35,281 nt of DNA from Deltaproteobacteria bacterium (GCA_029261815.1 JAJDAQ010000091.1:1-35281), one strand, 5' to 3'; shown: positions 1 through 8,402, numbered from the stretch's first letter. Numbers and translations are program-made. Notes: a model not told the origin generated them from the letters alone.

Positions 1-522
1 CCCTGCGTGAAGAAAGGCCTGGGGGACCGTCATCCGCACGGGCGCCCGATCTTCGTCGCCCATCAGCCAGAGTGCGCCCGAAGCCGCGAATACGGTGAGG
101 TCGCTCGCCTCCCACCTCGACTTGGGCCCCGTCTGCCCGAAAGGCGTTACCGACACGTAGACGAGCGCGGGATTCAGGCGTGCGAGTTCTTCGAAGCCGA
201 GGCCGAGCCGGTCCATCTCACCGGGCTTGCGGGACTCGACCAGCACGTCGGCACGCTCGATGAGACGCAGGAGTTCATCGCGGTCACCCGGCGCTTCGGG
301 ATCGAGGACAACACTGCGCTTCCCCCGTGCAAAGCCCCACCAATAGAGCGAGTTCTCGGGCTCGCGTTCGCCTCCTGCAAAGGGCCCCTGTCGTCGTGCC
401 CGGGAACCACCCGGCGGCTCGACACAAACAACGTCGGCCCCGAGTTCACCAAGCACGAAGCCGCAGAAGATCCCGCGCTCGTCGGAGAGATCCAATACGC
501 GGTAGGGGCTCAACATCTCCAC
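1..522 (-). CDS. CaiB/BaiF-type (family III) CoA-transferase, C-terminus outside window
   Basis: The first 174 residues of a family III CoA-transferase are visible; the rest lies beyond the left edge. These enzymes move CoA between acyl-CoA and a free acid in the cytoplasm. The N-terminus has the family hallmarks: VLDLSD near the start, the strand LGELGADVVCVEPPGG, then a W-W-G-F-ARGKRSVVLD segment, VESRKPGEMDRLGLG and the SVTPFGQTGP loop. I chose the GTG at 522 because GAAGGAG lies 5 nt upstream of it; an ATG two codons later is the alternative. Where the catalytic Asp is usually followed by a Gly-rich turn, the visible end reads VPQAFLHAG, so that Asp may be missing. This needs the full protein. 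A 16-bp dyad motif lies 68 nt upstream (591-606). Family assignment is secure; the substrate is unknown. Confidence 0.88.
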   Translation of the reverse strand, partial: MEMLSPYRVLDLSDERGIFCGFVLGELGADVVCVEPPGGSRARRQGPFAGGEREPENSLYWWGFARGKRSVVLDPEAPGDRDELLRLIERADVLVESRKPGEMDRLGLGFEELARLNPALVYVSVTPFGQTGPKSRWEASDLTVFAASGALWLMGDEDRAPVRMTVPQAFLHAG

Positions 523-590
523 GGCGACTCCTTCACGCGTCTGTCAGTGTGCTCCACCGACTCGAACTCGTTAGGTCCGGATAGGGACCG

Positions 591-606
591 AACTATGATA
601 CTACTT
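591..606. promoter_or_regulatory. 16-bp dyad motif, copy A (candidate operator)
   Basis: AACTATGATACTACTT is an imperfect inverted repeat. Its reverse complement matches AACTAGTATCATGGTT at 17982-17997 in 14 of 16 positions. It lies 68 nt upstream of the CoA-transferase start and overlaps the stop codon of the upstream regulator gene. Copy B has the same spacing from its own gene, which suggests one regulator binds both. The regulator is not identified; a TetR- or MarR-type protein would fit the dyad size. Confidence 0.45.
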
Positions 607-1608
607 ATGCGTCGACAAGCGCGCGGGGCCTCGATCTAGTTTGCGCATGGCGAAGCGAGCCCGGTACGCAGAGGGTGTGACCGACGTGGCCTCCAGAAAG
701 ACCCGGCGAAGGGTTTCGGCCGATCCGAAGCCGCACGCCGCGCCGACCTCTTCCACGGACAGGGCGCCACCTTCGAGAAGTTGCCGAGCGCGCTCGACGC
801 GAATCCGCTGGACATACCGGGCCGGTGACTCACCGGCGTGCTGCGTGAACAGCCGGACGAAATGTCGCTCGCTCATGCCCGCTCTCCTCGCCAACGCCGC
901 GACACAGTGGTCGTCCTCCGGTGCCGCTTCGATCGAGGTTTGAACGGCACGAATCGCCGGATGACCGGCCATCGGTCCGTGAAGCGCCGCGCTGAATTGC
1001 GATTGCCCTCCCGGCCTGTGCAGGAACATCACCAGGGTTCTGGCGACCTCGAGAGCGAGCCGGTGTCCGTGGTCCTCCTCGACCAATGTCAGCGCGAGAT
1101 CAATACCAGCCGTGACGCCGGCCGACGTGTAGATCGAGTCGTCCCGGATGTAGAGCGGATCGCCATCGATCGTCGCAGTGGGGGCCGCCTTACGGAGCGC
1201 GTCCAGCGCGGTCCAGTGCGTCGTCGCCCGACGCCCTTCGAGGAGGCCGGCGCGCGCCAGGACAAAGGCGCCAGTGCAAACAGACGCAATACGACGGACG
1301 CGTGGCGCACGCCGGCGCAACCAAGCCAATGCCTCCGGGTCGAAGCGGTCGGTCGCAAAGTCGATTCCGCCTGGAATGACCACGGTGTCGACGGCTCCCC
1401 CGACATCCGACAGCGGGCTCGCGCGGACCTCGAGCCCGGTCGCCGTTCCGACAGATCGAACCGGTCCGGCAAAGCGGAGCCGGTACCTCCTTGGGTCCTG
1501 CGACAATGCCATGTGCTCGTTTGCCGCAGCGAAGACATCCGCAGGACCGGCCAGGTCAAGAAGTTGAAGGCCCGGCAGGAGGAGGAAGAGGACGTTCCGG
1601 TCAGCCAT
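601..1608 (-). CDS. GlxA-family transcriptional regulator (DJ-1/PfpI domain plus AraC HTH)
   Basis: A 335-aa DNA-binding regulator. Residues 1-190 form a DJ-1/PfpI (class I amidotransferase-like) fold: LFLLLPGLQLLDLAGPADVF at the start, the nucleophile-elbow motif ASVCTGAF with Cys111, and a following TTHW with His131. Residues about 220-320 are an AraC/XylS double helix-turn-helix with MSERHFVRLFTQHAGESP and VEEVGAACGFGS. The length is normal for the family (about 320-340). The ATG at 1608 begins the conserved first strand almost at once; only a weak GGTGG precedes it. The gene is divergent from the GST gene at 1692 with 83 nt between them, so it may control that gene as well as itself. Members of this family respond to small nitrogenous or thiol metabolites, but the ligand cannot be read here. 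Confidence 0.9.
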   Translation of the reverse strand: MADRNVLFLLLPGLQLLDLAGPADVFAAANEHMALSQDPRRYRLRFAGPVRSVGTATGLEVRASPLSDVGGAVDTVVIPGGIDFATDRFDPEALAWLRRRAPRVRRIASVCTGAFVLARAGLLEGRRATTHWTALDALRKAAPTATIDGDPLYIRDDSIYTSAGVTAGIDLALTLVEEDHGHRLALEVARTLVMFLHRPGGQSQFSAALHGPMAGHPAIRAVQTSIEAAPEDDHCVAALARRAGMSERHFVRLFTQHAGESPARYVQRIRVERARQLLEGGALSVEEVGAACGFGSAETLRRVFLEATSVTPSAYRARFAMRKLDRGPARLSTHK

Positions 1609-1691
1609 CCACCGAGTATGGCAGTTTTTGAGGGTTATTTGTCATTTACGCCATCCGCCGTTCGAGCGAAGATTGCCCTGGGAGGTCACCC
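1609..1691. promoter_or_regulatory. Divergent regulator/GST intergenic region
   Basis: This 83-nt gap between the GlxA-type regulator and the GST gene contains an AT-rich patch (about 1623-1651) in an otherwise GC-rich sequence, which makes it the natural place for back-to-back promoters. I see no convincing -35/-10 pair and no clear dyad. The right end carries GGGAGG, the ribosome-binding site of the GST gene. Confidence 0.4.
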
Positions 1692-2612
1692 ATGGCCATC
1701 GTCGAGAATCCTCAGAGCGACCTGCCCGCAAAGCTTCGCGGGCTCCACCTCTTTCACTATGGGGGCGCGCCTTGCGCTCAGCGCGTGCGCCTTGTCCTTG
1801 CCGAAAAGGGCATCCGCAGGGGCCCCTCAGTGCCGTGGCAATCGGACAAACCGGCGCATCTCGAGGCCGAGGCCGGCACCTACATCGGACGGCCGGTTTC
1901 CCTACCCCGCCAACAGAACCTGACCCCCGAGTACGCGGCCATCCATCCCAACCTCGTCGTTCCCGCACTCGTCATGGACGGCGTCGTCCACATCGAGTCG
2001 GTCGACATCATGACCCTGGTCGATGAGCAGTTCCCCGGTCCTGCGCTGATGCCGAGCGGCGAAGTGGGCCGGCGCTGCGAAGCTCTCGTGAAACGGGCCG
2101 CCGAACTCCAGACGGCGGTCCGACATGTCACCTATCGCTTCAGCCTCGGCGGAATTGCGAAGTTGAATGCGAAGAAGCTCGAAGAACTCGCGCGCATCGA
2201 TTCACCGGACTCGCCCGATCGCGTCAGCGAGTTCTACCGCCGCTTCAGCAGGAACGAGATCAGCGAGCAGGAATACGCCGAGCACATCCGCGACCTCGAA
2301 GCCGGCTTCGGCGAAGTCGACGCACTCCTTGGCGAAGGCGGGCCCTGGCTATGCGGCGACGCCTACTCAATGGCGGACGTGATCTGGGCGGTAAAGGTCT
2401 TCCGGATTGATGAAGCCGGCTACCCGATTGCGAAGCGTTTCCCGAACCTCTGGCGATGGTTCGAGGCCGCGCGTGCGCGGCCGAGCTTTGAGGAAGCGAT
2501 CGGACGCGACGTCCGCGCAAGCTCTGTCGTGTTCCGCGCACGAGGCGCTGTACAGAATTGGCTTGGAAGGGGCCTCGGTCGACTGGCGGCCGGCCCGACG
2601 CGGTCCGCCTGA
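1692..2612 (+). CDS. Glutathione S-transferase family protein
   Basis: A 306-aa soluble GST-like protein. The N-terminal thioredoxin-like domain has HLFHYGGAPCAQRVRLVLAE, which places Cys28 at the usual catalytic N-terminus of helix 1 (Cys-type, as in beta and omega GSTs). It also has the cis-Pro region VVPALVMDG followed by HIES, the gamma-glutamyl-binding Glu-Ser pair. The C-terminal helical domain runs from about residue 120 and contains WLCGDAYSMADV, the N-capping box of GST helix 6. At 306 aa it is longer than the common 200-230 aa; the extra length is an insertion around residues 40-75 and a C-terminal tail. The start is well supported by GGGAGG 6-10 nt upstream. An HD-domain gene follows 37 nt downstream. 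Role in thiol conjugation or reductive chemistry is inferred from family only. Confidence 0.85.
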   Translation: MAIVENPQSDLPAKLRGLHLFHYGGAPCAQRVRLVLAEKGIRRGPSVPWQSDKPAHLEAEAGTYIGRPVSLPRQQNLTPEYAAIHPNLVVPALVMDGVVHIESVDIMTLVDEQFPGPALMPSGEVGRRCEALVKRAAELQTAVRHVTYRFSLGGIAKLNAKKLEELARIDSPDSPDRVSEFYRRFSRNEISEQEYAEHIRDLEAGFGEVDALLGEGGPWLCGDAYSMADVIWAVKVFRIDEAGYPIAKRFPNLWRWFEAARARPSFEEAIGRDVRASSVVFRARGAVQNWLGRGLGRLAAGPTRSA

Positions 2613-2649
2613 CGAGCCTGTTTCCGACCCATGGGGTGAGGATATCCAT

Positions 2650-3369
2650 GTGATTGCCATCGATCGCGGCCGAGGCCCGACGCCGGGGCTGGCCTTCCGA
2701 CTCGCGAAATTCGAGCTGAACACGCGGGTTCGCCGCATGCGGATTCGTCTAGGACTCTTGCAGCTTCAGGACCTCACACCAGACACTCATCGTGCCCCTG
2801 ATTCGCAGCTAGCCAAAGACGCGTTCGAGCTCGCAGCGCGACTGTCGCCACCCATGCTCTTGAACCACACGCTCCGCACCTACCACTTCGGAGCCATCAT
2901 CGCGGCGCGCGACGGCCTTCGTTTCGACCGCGAGCTGGTCTACGTCGCGTCCCTGCTCCACGACCTGGGACTCACCGCCGAACACGAGAACGATCCAGGG
3001 TCCTTCAAATGGGTCGGCGCCCGACTGGCCCGCGATTTCGGCGTCGAGCGGGGAATGGAGTCCGTACGCGCCGACCTCCTGCACGACGCCGTCGCTCTCC
3101 ACAGCTCCGTCGGGCTCGCAAGCACGCGCGAGCCCGAAGTCGCGATCGTTCACTACGGCGCCGGAGCCGACCTGCTCGGCGCCCGTGTCGACGAGATCCC
3201 GAAGGGCGACCTCGACCGCCTCCTGGCCGAATGGCCCCGCGCCGGCTTCAAGCACGACTTCCCCGGGTGCCTCGAGCGCCAGGTGGAACTCAAGCCGAAC
3301 AGCCACATCGCCGGCGCGATGGGCCTCGGCCTCGCCACCCTCGCCCGCTCGGCCCCGTTCGACGACTAG
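2650..3369 (+). CDS. HD-domain protein (cyanamide hydratase-like)
   Basis: A 239-aa HD-superfamily protein. The fold is seen from NHTLRTYHFG (His73, His79) and SLLHDLGLT (His104-Asp105), with LLHDAVALHSS further on. The order of an N-H-x-x-R-x-Y segment before the HD dyad resembles cyanamide hydratase and related small-molecule HD hydrolases more than signalling phosphodiesterases. The reading frame stays open far upstream, inside the GST gene, but that part is a shadow. The GTG at 2650 is preferred because GGTGAGGAT lies just before it and the protein-like sequence begins there; an ATG at residue 30 is an alternative. It probably shares a transcript with the GST gene. The C-terminal PNSHIAGAMGLGLA is a typical end for the group. 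Substrate unknown. Confidence 0.82.
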   Translation: MIAIDRGRGPTPGLAFRLAKFELNTRVRRMRIRLGLLQLQDLTPDTHRAPDSQLAKDAFELAARLSPPMLLNHTLRTYHFGAIIAARDGLRFDRELVYVASLLHDLGLTAEHENDPGSFKWVGARLARDFGVERGMESVRADLLHDAVALHSSVGLASTREPEVAIVHYGAGADLLGARVDEIPKGDLDRLLAEWPRAGFKHDFPGCLERQVELKPNSHIAGAMGLGLATLARSAPFDD

Positions 3370-3414
3370 CGACTCCGCCCGGTCGCGCGGGGACTCCTCT
3401 TGCGGTTCCCTGGG

Positions 3415-4560
3415 CTACAGGCGGTAGATGCGGCGCACGTTGTCGCCAAGGACCTTGGCGCGGGTTTCCGGACCAAGCGCTTCCGCATAGCGTGTGAGGT
3501 CGTCGACCCAGGTGTGGGGATGGTCCGGGTGCGGGTAGTCGGTGGCCCAGAAGAAGCAATCGGAACCCACGGCGTCGATCGTGTGGGGCGCCGTCGTCTC
3601 GTCGGGGTCGCCGCTGACGAAGCACTGGCGACGGAAGTAGTCCGAGGCACGCAAGCCACTATTCGTACTCACGCCGAGGGCGTCGCTGACCGCGTCCATG
3701 CGGTCGAGCATCGCCCCGACCCATCCCGAGCCCGCTTCGAGGATGCCGACACGGAGATCCGGAAAGCGATCGAGCGTACCCAGCGCGACATACGAAACGA
3801 ACGCCTGCTGCACGATTCCGCGCAACCACAGCGCCCCGCTCAGCACGACGGCCTCCCGCGGCCAATCGAAGATTCCCTCCGCGGGCTTGTCGTGGGGCGT
3901 GAACGTCGGGTGGATGGCGAGCGGGACGTCCATCTCGACGCACTTCGCGTGCAGGACGTCGTGGTCGGCATGTCCGTGCAACCTGCGCGCGTGGTTGAAC
4001 GGATTGACCCAAGCCCCCTTGCAGCCGTCGCGAACCGCGCGCTCGAGTTCGCGGGCGGACCCCTCGGGATCGAGCAGCGTGAGCTGTGCGATCGGCACCA
4101 GCCGTCCGCCGCTCCCTCGGCAGAAGTCTGCGATCCAGCGGTTGTACGCGGTGCAGTAGGCGAGGCTCAGCTCGGGGTCGGTCAGTTCCCACTCCCACAG
4201 GAGCCCGAGGGTCGGATAGAGCAGTGTCGCATCCAGGTTCTCCTGGTCGAGAAGCGAGACTCGCTCCTTCGCATCGCAGGCGCCAAATGGCATGCTGTCG
4301 GCATAACGTCGCTCCGGACTCGGTCGCTGGTCTTCCTCGCCCATCGCCCCCAGCAACCCGAGCGAGCCGCGCCGAGAACGGCGCGACGGCCGGCCGTTGA
4401 TCTCGAGGTACTCATAGCCGTTGTCGTCGACCCTGATCCGGAGTGCGCGCTCCTTCAGCGAGGCCGGGAGGTACTCCTCCCAGAGGTCGGGCGGTTCGAG
4501 CACATGGCCGTCGCCGTCGATGGTTCCGTTGAAGGGGAAGCGCTTGATCTCGTACGCCAT
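3415..4560 (-). CDS. Amidohydrolase family 2 protein (metal-dependent TIM barrel)
   Basis: A 381-aa member of the amidohydrolase-2 group, which includes ACMSD and dihydroxybenzoate decarboxylases. The first strand reads IDGDGHVLEPPDLWEEYLP, with His19 and Glu22 in the position of the metal-binding motif. LAIHPTF provides a mid-barrel His, and FWATDYPHPDHPH near the C-terminus carries the catalytic Asp and downstream His. The end, KVLGDNVRRIYRL, is the standard family C-terminus. The frame is open well upstream, but ATG 4560 has GAGG 6 nt upstream and starts just before the first strand. It is convergent with the HD gene and stands alone. Family members hydrolyse or decarboxylate cyclic or aromatic acids; this substrate is not deducible. 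A second paralogue lies at 16733-17914. Confidence 0.87.
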   Translation of the reverse strand: MAYEIKRFPFNGTIDGDGHVLEPPDLWEEYLPASLKERALRIRVDDNGYEYLEINGRPSRRSRRGSLGLLGAMGEEDQRPSPERRYADSMPFGACDAKERVSLLDQENLDATLLYPTLGLLWEWELTDPELSLAYCTAYNRWIADFCRGSGGRLVPIAQLTLLDPEGSARELERAVRDGCKGAWVNPFNHARRLHGHADHDVLHAKCVEMDVPLAIHPTFTPHDKPAEGIFDWPREAVVLSGALWLRGIVQQAFVSYVALGTLDRFPDLRVGILEAGSGWVGAMLDRMDAVSDALGVSTNSGLRASDYFRRQCFVSGDPDETTAPHTIDAVGSDCFFWATDYPHPDHPHTWVDDLTRYAEALGPETRAKVLGDNVRRIYRL

Positions 4561-4731
4561 CGTGAACCTCGGCGGTCGCGCCCGACGAGGGCCGCCCTGT
4601 CGTGACGGATAGCACGGGGCCGACTGCCGGGGCTCCAATGGAAATCGCCGCGAAGTCGACGCACCGACCCGGGCGCTCGGTTCGCGGATGTGGTTGGATC
4701 CCGCGACGCACCCCCCAGATTGGAGAACCCG

Positions 4732-5148
4732 ATGAAGGTGAGCCTCGACCAGTACTGCATCAATGTGACCGACCTCGATGCGTCGGTCCGCTTCTACGAG
4801 ACCGTGCTCGGACTGGAGAGCACCCACCGCATCGAGACACCGGGCTTCACCGAGGTCGTCCTCGCTGGCGAGGGAGGCGGGCGGATCCAACTCGCGCGGC
4901 ACCACGACCAATCGGGGCCGATCGATCACGGCAATGGCTTCTGGAAGCTCTACCTCGACACCGATGACTGCGAAGGCCTCTACAAGCGTTGCATGGATTC
5001 CGGCGTCGAGTCCGTTTCCAAGCCCGAACGGCTCGAGCACTGGCCCGTCACCGTCGCCTTCGTGAAGGACCCCGACGGCTATCTCGTCGAGTTCGTGCAG
5101 CACCACGGCGACACACCGGCATTGAGCGGCCCGGGGCGGGACGGCTGA
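4732..5148 (+). CDS. VOC (glyoxalase/bleomycin-resistance/dioxygenase) family protein
   Basis: A 138-aa single-unit vicinal-oxygen-chelate protein with two beta-alpha-beta-beta-beta modules. Module 1 begins CINVTDLDASVRFYETVLGL; module 2 runs from KLYLDTDDCEGLYKRCMDSG to FVKDPDGYLVEFVQ, where Glu120 sits in the conserved metal-ligand position. The usual first-strand His is replaced in the stretch LDQYCINV, so metal coordination may differ from glyoxalase I. The ATG at 4732 has GGAGA 7 nt upstream; an upstream in-frame GTG at 4690 would add 14 residues without homology. The gene is divergent from the amidohydrolase (171 nt apart) and the alpha/beta hydrolase follows in the same direction. Reaction unknown; lyase, isomerase, dioxygenase or binding roles are all possible. 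Confidence 0.85.
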   Translation: MKVSLDQYCINVTDLDASVRFYETVLGLESTHRIETPGFTEVVLAGEGGGRIQLARHHDQSGPIDHGNGFWKLYLDTDDCEGLYKRCMDSGVESVSKPERLEHWPVTVAFVKDPDGYLVEFVQHHGDTPALSGPGRDG

Positions 5149-5203
5149 TCCCGCCAGGGGATCGGCGTCTGCATTGGCCCCACAGACACGCGATACTGGG
5201 CTG

Positions 5204-6172
5204 ATGCACGTCCGACCCGAAGACATCGATCCCGAACTCCGCACCGCAGGCCGTCTCTCCCGGTTCCTCTTCCCTCCGAAGGAGTGGTTCTTCCGCTTGG
5301 CCAGACGGCTCACCGCGCGTGCCGCGGGAGGGGATGTTCCCGGCCTGGAATGCGACGAGCAGCGCATCCCGTCACTCGAGGACGGAACCGATGTTCGCTT
5401 GCGGGTCTACCGCTCTAAATCCGGAACGCGCCGCGAAGGGGTGCCCGGCGTCCTCTTCCTGCACGGCGGGGGCTATGCGATCGGCAGCCCCGAGATGAAT
5501 GGCGGCCTTTACGAGACCCTGATCGGGCTCCGCGACTGTGTCGTGGTCGCCCCCGACTACCGGAAGTCACTCGCGGCCCCCTACCCCGCCGCGCTCCACG
5601 ACTCGTATGCCGCGCTCCTCTGGATGAAGGAGAACGCGGCAGCGCTCGGCATCCGCGACGACCAACTCCTCGTCATGGGACAGAGCGCGGGCGGAGGGCT
5701 CGCGGCCGCGGTTACGCTGATGGCGCGCGACCGCGGGGACGTGAAGGTCGCCTTTCAGCTTCCGCTCTATCCGATGATCGATGACCGCAATGAGACCGCG
5801 TCGGTGCGCGATAACGACGCCCCGGTGTGGAGTGAGAAGCACAACCAGCTCGCGTGGCGCCTCTACCTGGGCGAACTCTCGGGTGGCGCTGTGCCGAAGT
5901 ATGCGGCGCCCGCGCGTGAGACCGACTATGCAGGACTGCCGCCCACCGCGACCTTCGTCGGCGACCTGGACCCGTTCCGCGACGAAACGATCGCCTACGT
6001 CGAGAACCTCGAGGCCGCCGGAATTCCTGTCGCGTTCAAACGCTTCGAGGGTTGCTACCACGGATTCGACGGAATCGGCGCGAACACCCGCGTCGGCCGC
6101 GAAGCGAACGCGTTCGTAAACGAACAGTTCGCGAGCGCGATCGACAACTGCTTCGCTCCTCAATCCGACTGA
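5204..6172 (+). CDS. Alpha/beta hydrolase, hormone-sensitive lipase (HSL) family
   Basis: A 322-aa carboxylesterase/lipase of the HSL family. The oxyanion-hole signature LFLHGGGYAIGS is present. The nucleophile elbow is GQSAGGG (Ser161), the acid is in GDLDPFRDE (about Asp256), and the His is in CYHGFD (His286), so the full triad and HGGG motif are intact. There is no signal peptide, so it is probably cytoplasmic. I chose the ATG at 5204; a TTG at 5174 would add 10 residues, and neither has a strong ribosome-binding site. Such enzymes cleave short-chain esters. The neighbouring VOC, amidohydrolase and GST genes suggest a small-molecule degradation setting, but the genes are not tightly coupled. 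Confidence 0.9.
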   Translation: MHVRPEDIDPELRTAGRLSRFLFPPKEWFFRLARRLTARAAGGDVPGLECDEQRIPSLEDGTDVRLRVYRSKSGTRREGVPGVLFLHGGGYAIGSPEMNGGLYETLIGLRDCVVVAPDYRKSLAAPYPAALHDSYAALLWMKENAAALGIRDDQLLVMGQSAGGGLAAAVTLMARDRGDVKVAFQLPLYPMIDDRNETASVRDNDAPVWSEKHNQLAWRLYLGELSGGAVPKYAAPARETDYAGLPPTATFVGDLDPFRDETIAYVENLEAAGIPVAFKRFEGCYHGFDGIGANTRVGREANAFVNEQFASAIDNCFAPQSD

Positions 6173-6222
6173 GGCATTCCGAACCCGACGCAACGGGCAC
6201 GACCCGGTGGGGCGCGCGTAGA

Positions 6223-6240
6223 CGCAGCCCGTTGGCTGCG
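6223..6240 (+). terminator. GC-rich hairpin after the alpha/beta hydrolase
   Basis: CGCAGCC and GGCTGCG form a perfect 7-bp stem around a 4-nt loop, 50 nt past the hydrolase stop and 70 nt before the TonB-receptor gene. There is no U-rich tail, so intrinsic termination is uncertain; it could also be a simple mRNA 3'-end stabiliser. Confidence 0.3.
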
Positions 6241-6311
6241 GGGCTTCCGACGATTGCGTTCGTGCGTTAAAAGTTCCGGTTCCGGAGCGCGACCGAGTAG
6301 AGGGACCCGGG

Positions 6312-8387
6312 GTGGCAGTTGGATGGAAAGCAGCGAGCGTTCTCGCGCTAGCACTGGCGTCATCCGCATCCGCGCACGACGACGGTGGCCCCGTCGACGA
6401 GATCCGGGTCACGACCAGGCCCGCGTCGACAGCGACAGCACCGCTCACGGTCGAAGCTTCCGAGTTCGAGCTGCGACCGCTAGAGAGCGCCGGGCAGCTA
6501 CTCGAAACCGTTCCGGGTCTCCTGACCGCCCAACACACCGGCGGCGGCAAGGCGGAGCAGTACTTTCTCCGCGGCTTCGATGCGGACCACGGGACCGACC
6601 TCGCGGTTTCGTTCGACGGCGTTCCGATCAACCTGCGCGGCCATGCGCACGGCCAAGGGTACCTCGATCTCCACTTCATCCCGATCGACGCGATCGAGCG
6701 GGTCGAGGTCTCGAAGGGACCCTACTCCGCGCGTGCGGGGGACTTTGCGACGGCGGGGGCGATCGACTTCGTCACCTATCACGAGTTGCCGCGCCCGCGC
6801 GTGCGAATCGAGGCGGGCCCGTGGGACACATGGCGAGTCGGAGCCGTCGGCTTCCCGGATTCGTGGATTCCGGGCGACGCGTCGGACACGCGCGTGCTCG
6901 GCGCGTTCGAAGTAGCCCACACCGACGGCCCCCTTCGTTCCGACGAAGACCTCTGGCGCTACTCGGCCCTGGTGCGCGCCGACACGGAACTCGGCAACGG
7001 TTGGAGCGCTTCGGGCCACGTCCTCGCCTATCACGCCGATTGGAACGCATCCGGGTTGGTGCCGGAACGAGCCGTCCGAACCAGAGCGTTGTCGCGCTGG
7101 GGCTCCCTCGACGAAACCGAAGGCGGCGACACTTCGCGGCTCCAGGGAAAAGTCCAGCTGGAATGGGAGGCCTCCGAACACGCGCGGCTAGTCCTGAGTG
7201 CCTACCTCGCGCGCTACAGCCTCGATCTCTTCTCGAACTTCACGTACGCCCTCGATGACCCCGCCGCCGGCGACGGGATCGTGCAACGCGACGACCGCCT
7301 GTACGGCGGCGGCCATCTCGCTTATGAGCACGTGCTCGGGTTGAGCTTTCCGGCCACCCTTCGGGGCGGCATTGACTGGCGGGCCGACGACGCCCGCGTG
7401 CGCCTAGGACGCCAGACACGCCGGCGAGACACCGGCCCGATCTCCGACGACGACATCCGGGTGGCGTCGCTGGCGCCGTACCTCGAACTCGTCGCGACCC
7501 CGCTTCCCTGGGTGCAGTTCGAGGGCGGAGTCCGGCACGAGCGCATCCGCTTCGACGTCGACAGCCGCATCGACGCGACCGGGGGCGACGGAAGCGACGC
7601 CCTCTGGCTACCCAAGGCGAACCTCGTCCTGAGTCCGTTCAGCGAAGCGGGCCCCTGGCCCGCGACCCATCCCATCGTCCGCGAGCTTCAGTGGTTTCTG
7701 CACGCGGGCACGGGTTTCCACTCGAACGACCCGCGCGCGGGCGTCGTCGACGAACGGATCCTCTCGGCGGCACACGGTGCCGAAGTCGGGCTCCGCACCC
7801 GACTTCCCGAAGTCGCCGAGTTCGCGGTGTCGGTCTTCTGGCTCTCGCTGGAAGACGAACTCGCCTTCGTCGGCGACGCCGGGACGACCGAGAGCGCGGG
7901 CGCCTCGCGACGGTTGGGCGTCGAGGTCGCCGCCTCGCTGCAACTCACCGCCTGGCTCGAAGTCCGCGGAGATGTCTCGTACACCTCGGCGCGTACTTCC
8001 GACGGGCCGATCGTCCAGGCTCCCCGGCTCGTCGCGAAGGCCGCGCTCGCCGCCAACCAGGGGCCGTGGAGCGCGGAGCTTTCGGCGCGTTCGTTGGGTG
8101 AGCGAACTGCCATCGACGGCGCCCCGGGGATCCGGCTGTCCGATTACACCGTTCTCGACTTCGGCATCCGCTACCGGAGCGACCCCTGGGAGTTCGGCCT
8201 TCGCATCGAGAACCTGACGGACCGCGAATGGCGGAGTTCGGAGTTCTTCTACGCCTCCTGCGCACCGAGCGAGGTCGGCGCGTCCAGCGCCTGCCCATTC
8301 GCCGGAGGCGGGCCCGGAATCGAAGATCGGCACTTCACCCCAGGCAATCGCCGCCACATCGTCGCCTGGCTTCGTTGGACGTTTTGA
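6312..8387 (+). CDS. TonB-dependent outer-membrane receptor
   Basis: A 691-aa outer-membrane transporter that would import a ligand using TonB-ExbB-ExbD energy. A signal peptide covers residues 1-21 (hydrophobic run, then SSASA before HDD). DEIRVTTRP follows as a possible TonB box, and the plug domain comes next with LLETVPGLL, FLRGFDADHGTD, INLRGHAHGQGYLDLHF and IERVEVSKGPYSARAGDF. The rest is beta-barrel-like with alternating aromatic strands, and the protein ends in WLRWTF with the terminal Phe needed for barrel assembly. A late loop has two Cys residues (YASCAPSEVGASSACPF). The GTG at 6312 has AGAGGGA upstream and opens directly into the signal peptide. The 3' end faces the DHDPS-like gene with only 15 nt between stops. 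Ligand unknown; the plug motif RGFD-x-D-HGTD defines a recognisable TBDT subgroup. Confidence 0.93.
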   Translation: MAVGWKAASVLALALASSASAHDDGGPVDEIRVTTRPASTATAPLTVEASEFELRPLESAGQLLETVPGLLTAQHTGGGKAEQYFLRGFDADHGTDLAVSFDGVPINLRGHAHGQGYLDLHFIPIDAIERVEVSKGPYSARAGDFATAGAIDFVTYHELPRPRVRIEAGPWDTWRVGAVGFPDSWIPGDASDTRVLGAFEVAHTDGPLRSDEDLWRYSALVRADTELGNGWSASGHVLAYHADWNASGLVPERAVRTRALSRWGSLDETEGGDTSRLQGKVQLEWEASEHARLVLSAYLARYSLDLFSNFTYALDDPAAGDGIVQRDDRLYGGGHLAYEHVLGLSFPATLRGGIDWRADDARVRLGRQTRRRDTGPISDDDIRVASLAPYLELVATPLPWVQFEGGVRHERIRFDVDSRIDATGGDGSDALWLPKANLVLSPFSEAGPWPATHPIVRELQWFLHAGTGFHSNDPRAGVVDERILSAAHGAEVGLRTRLPEVAEFAVSVFWLSLEDELAFVGDAGTTESAGASRRLGVEVAASLQLTAWLEVRGDVSYTSARTSDGPIVQAPRLVAKAALAANQGPWSAELSARSLGERTAIDGAPGIRLSDYTVLDFGIRYRSDPWEFGLRIENLTDREWRSSEFFYASCAPSEVGASSACPFAGGGPGIEDRHFTPGNRRHIVAWLRWTF

Positions 8388-8402
8388 CGACGTGATGTCC
8401 GG

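Noticed and set aside
838..1923. Open frame of 361 codons on the plus strand across the GlxA regulator and GST start
   Set aside because: It is antisense to a well-supported gene, has an Arg-rich translation with no motif, and arises from high GC content.
3475..3484. CAAGCGCTT inside the amidohydrolase, similar to the LacI operator core
   Set aside because: It is only a partial match, not palindromic in its flanks, and lies within coding sequence.
3400..4605. 401-codon plus-strand frame opposite the first amidohydrolase
   Set aside because: Composition mirrors the real gene on the other strand and no domain is visible.
4561..5367. Upstream extension of the first amidohydrolase frame
   Set aside because: It is antisense to the VOC gene, and the ATG at 4560 has its own ribosome-binding site and starts just before the conserved first strand.
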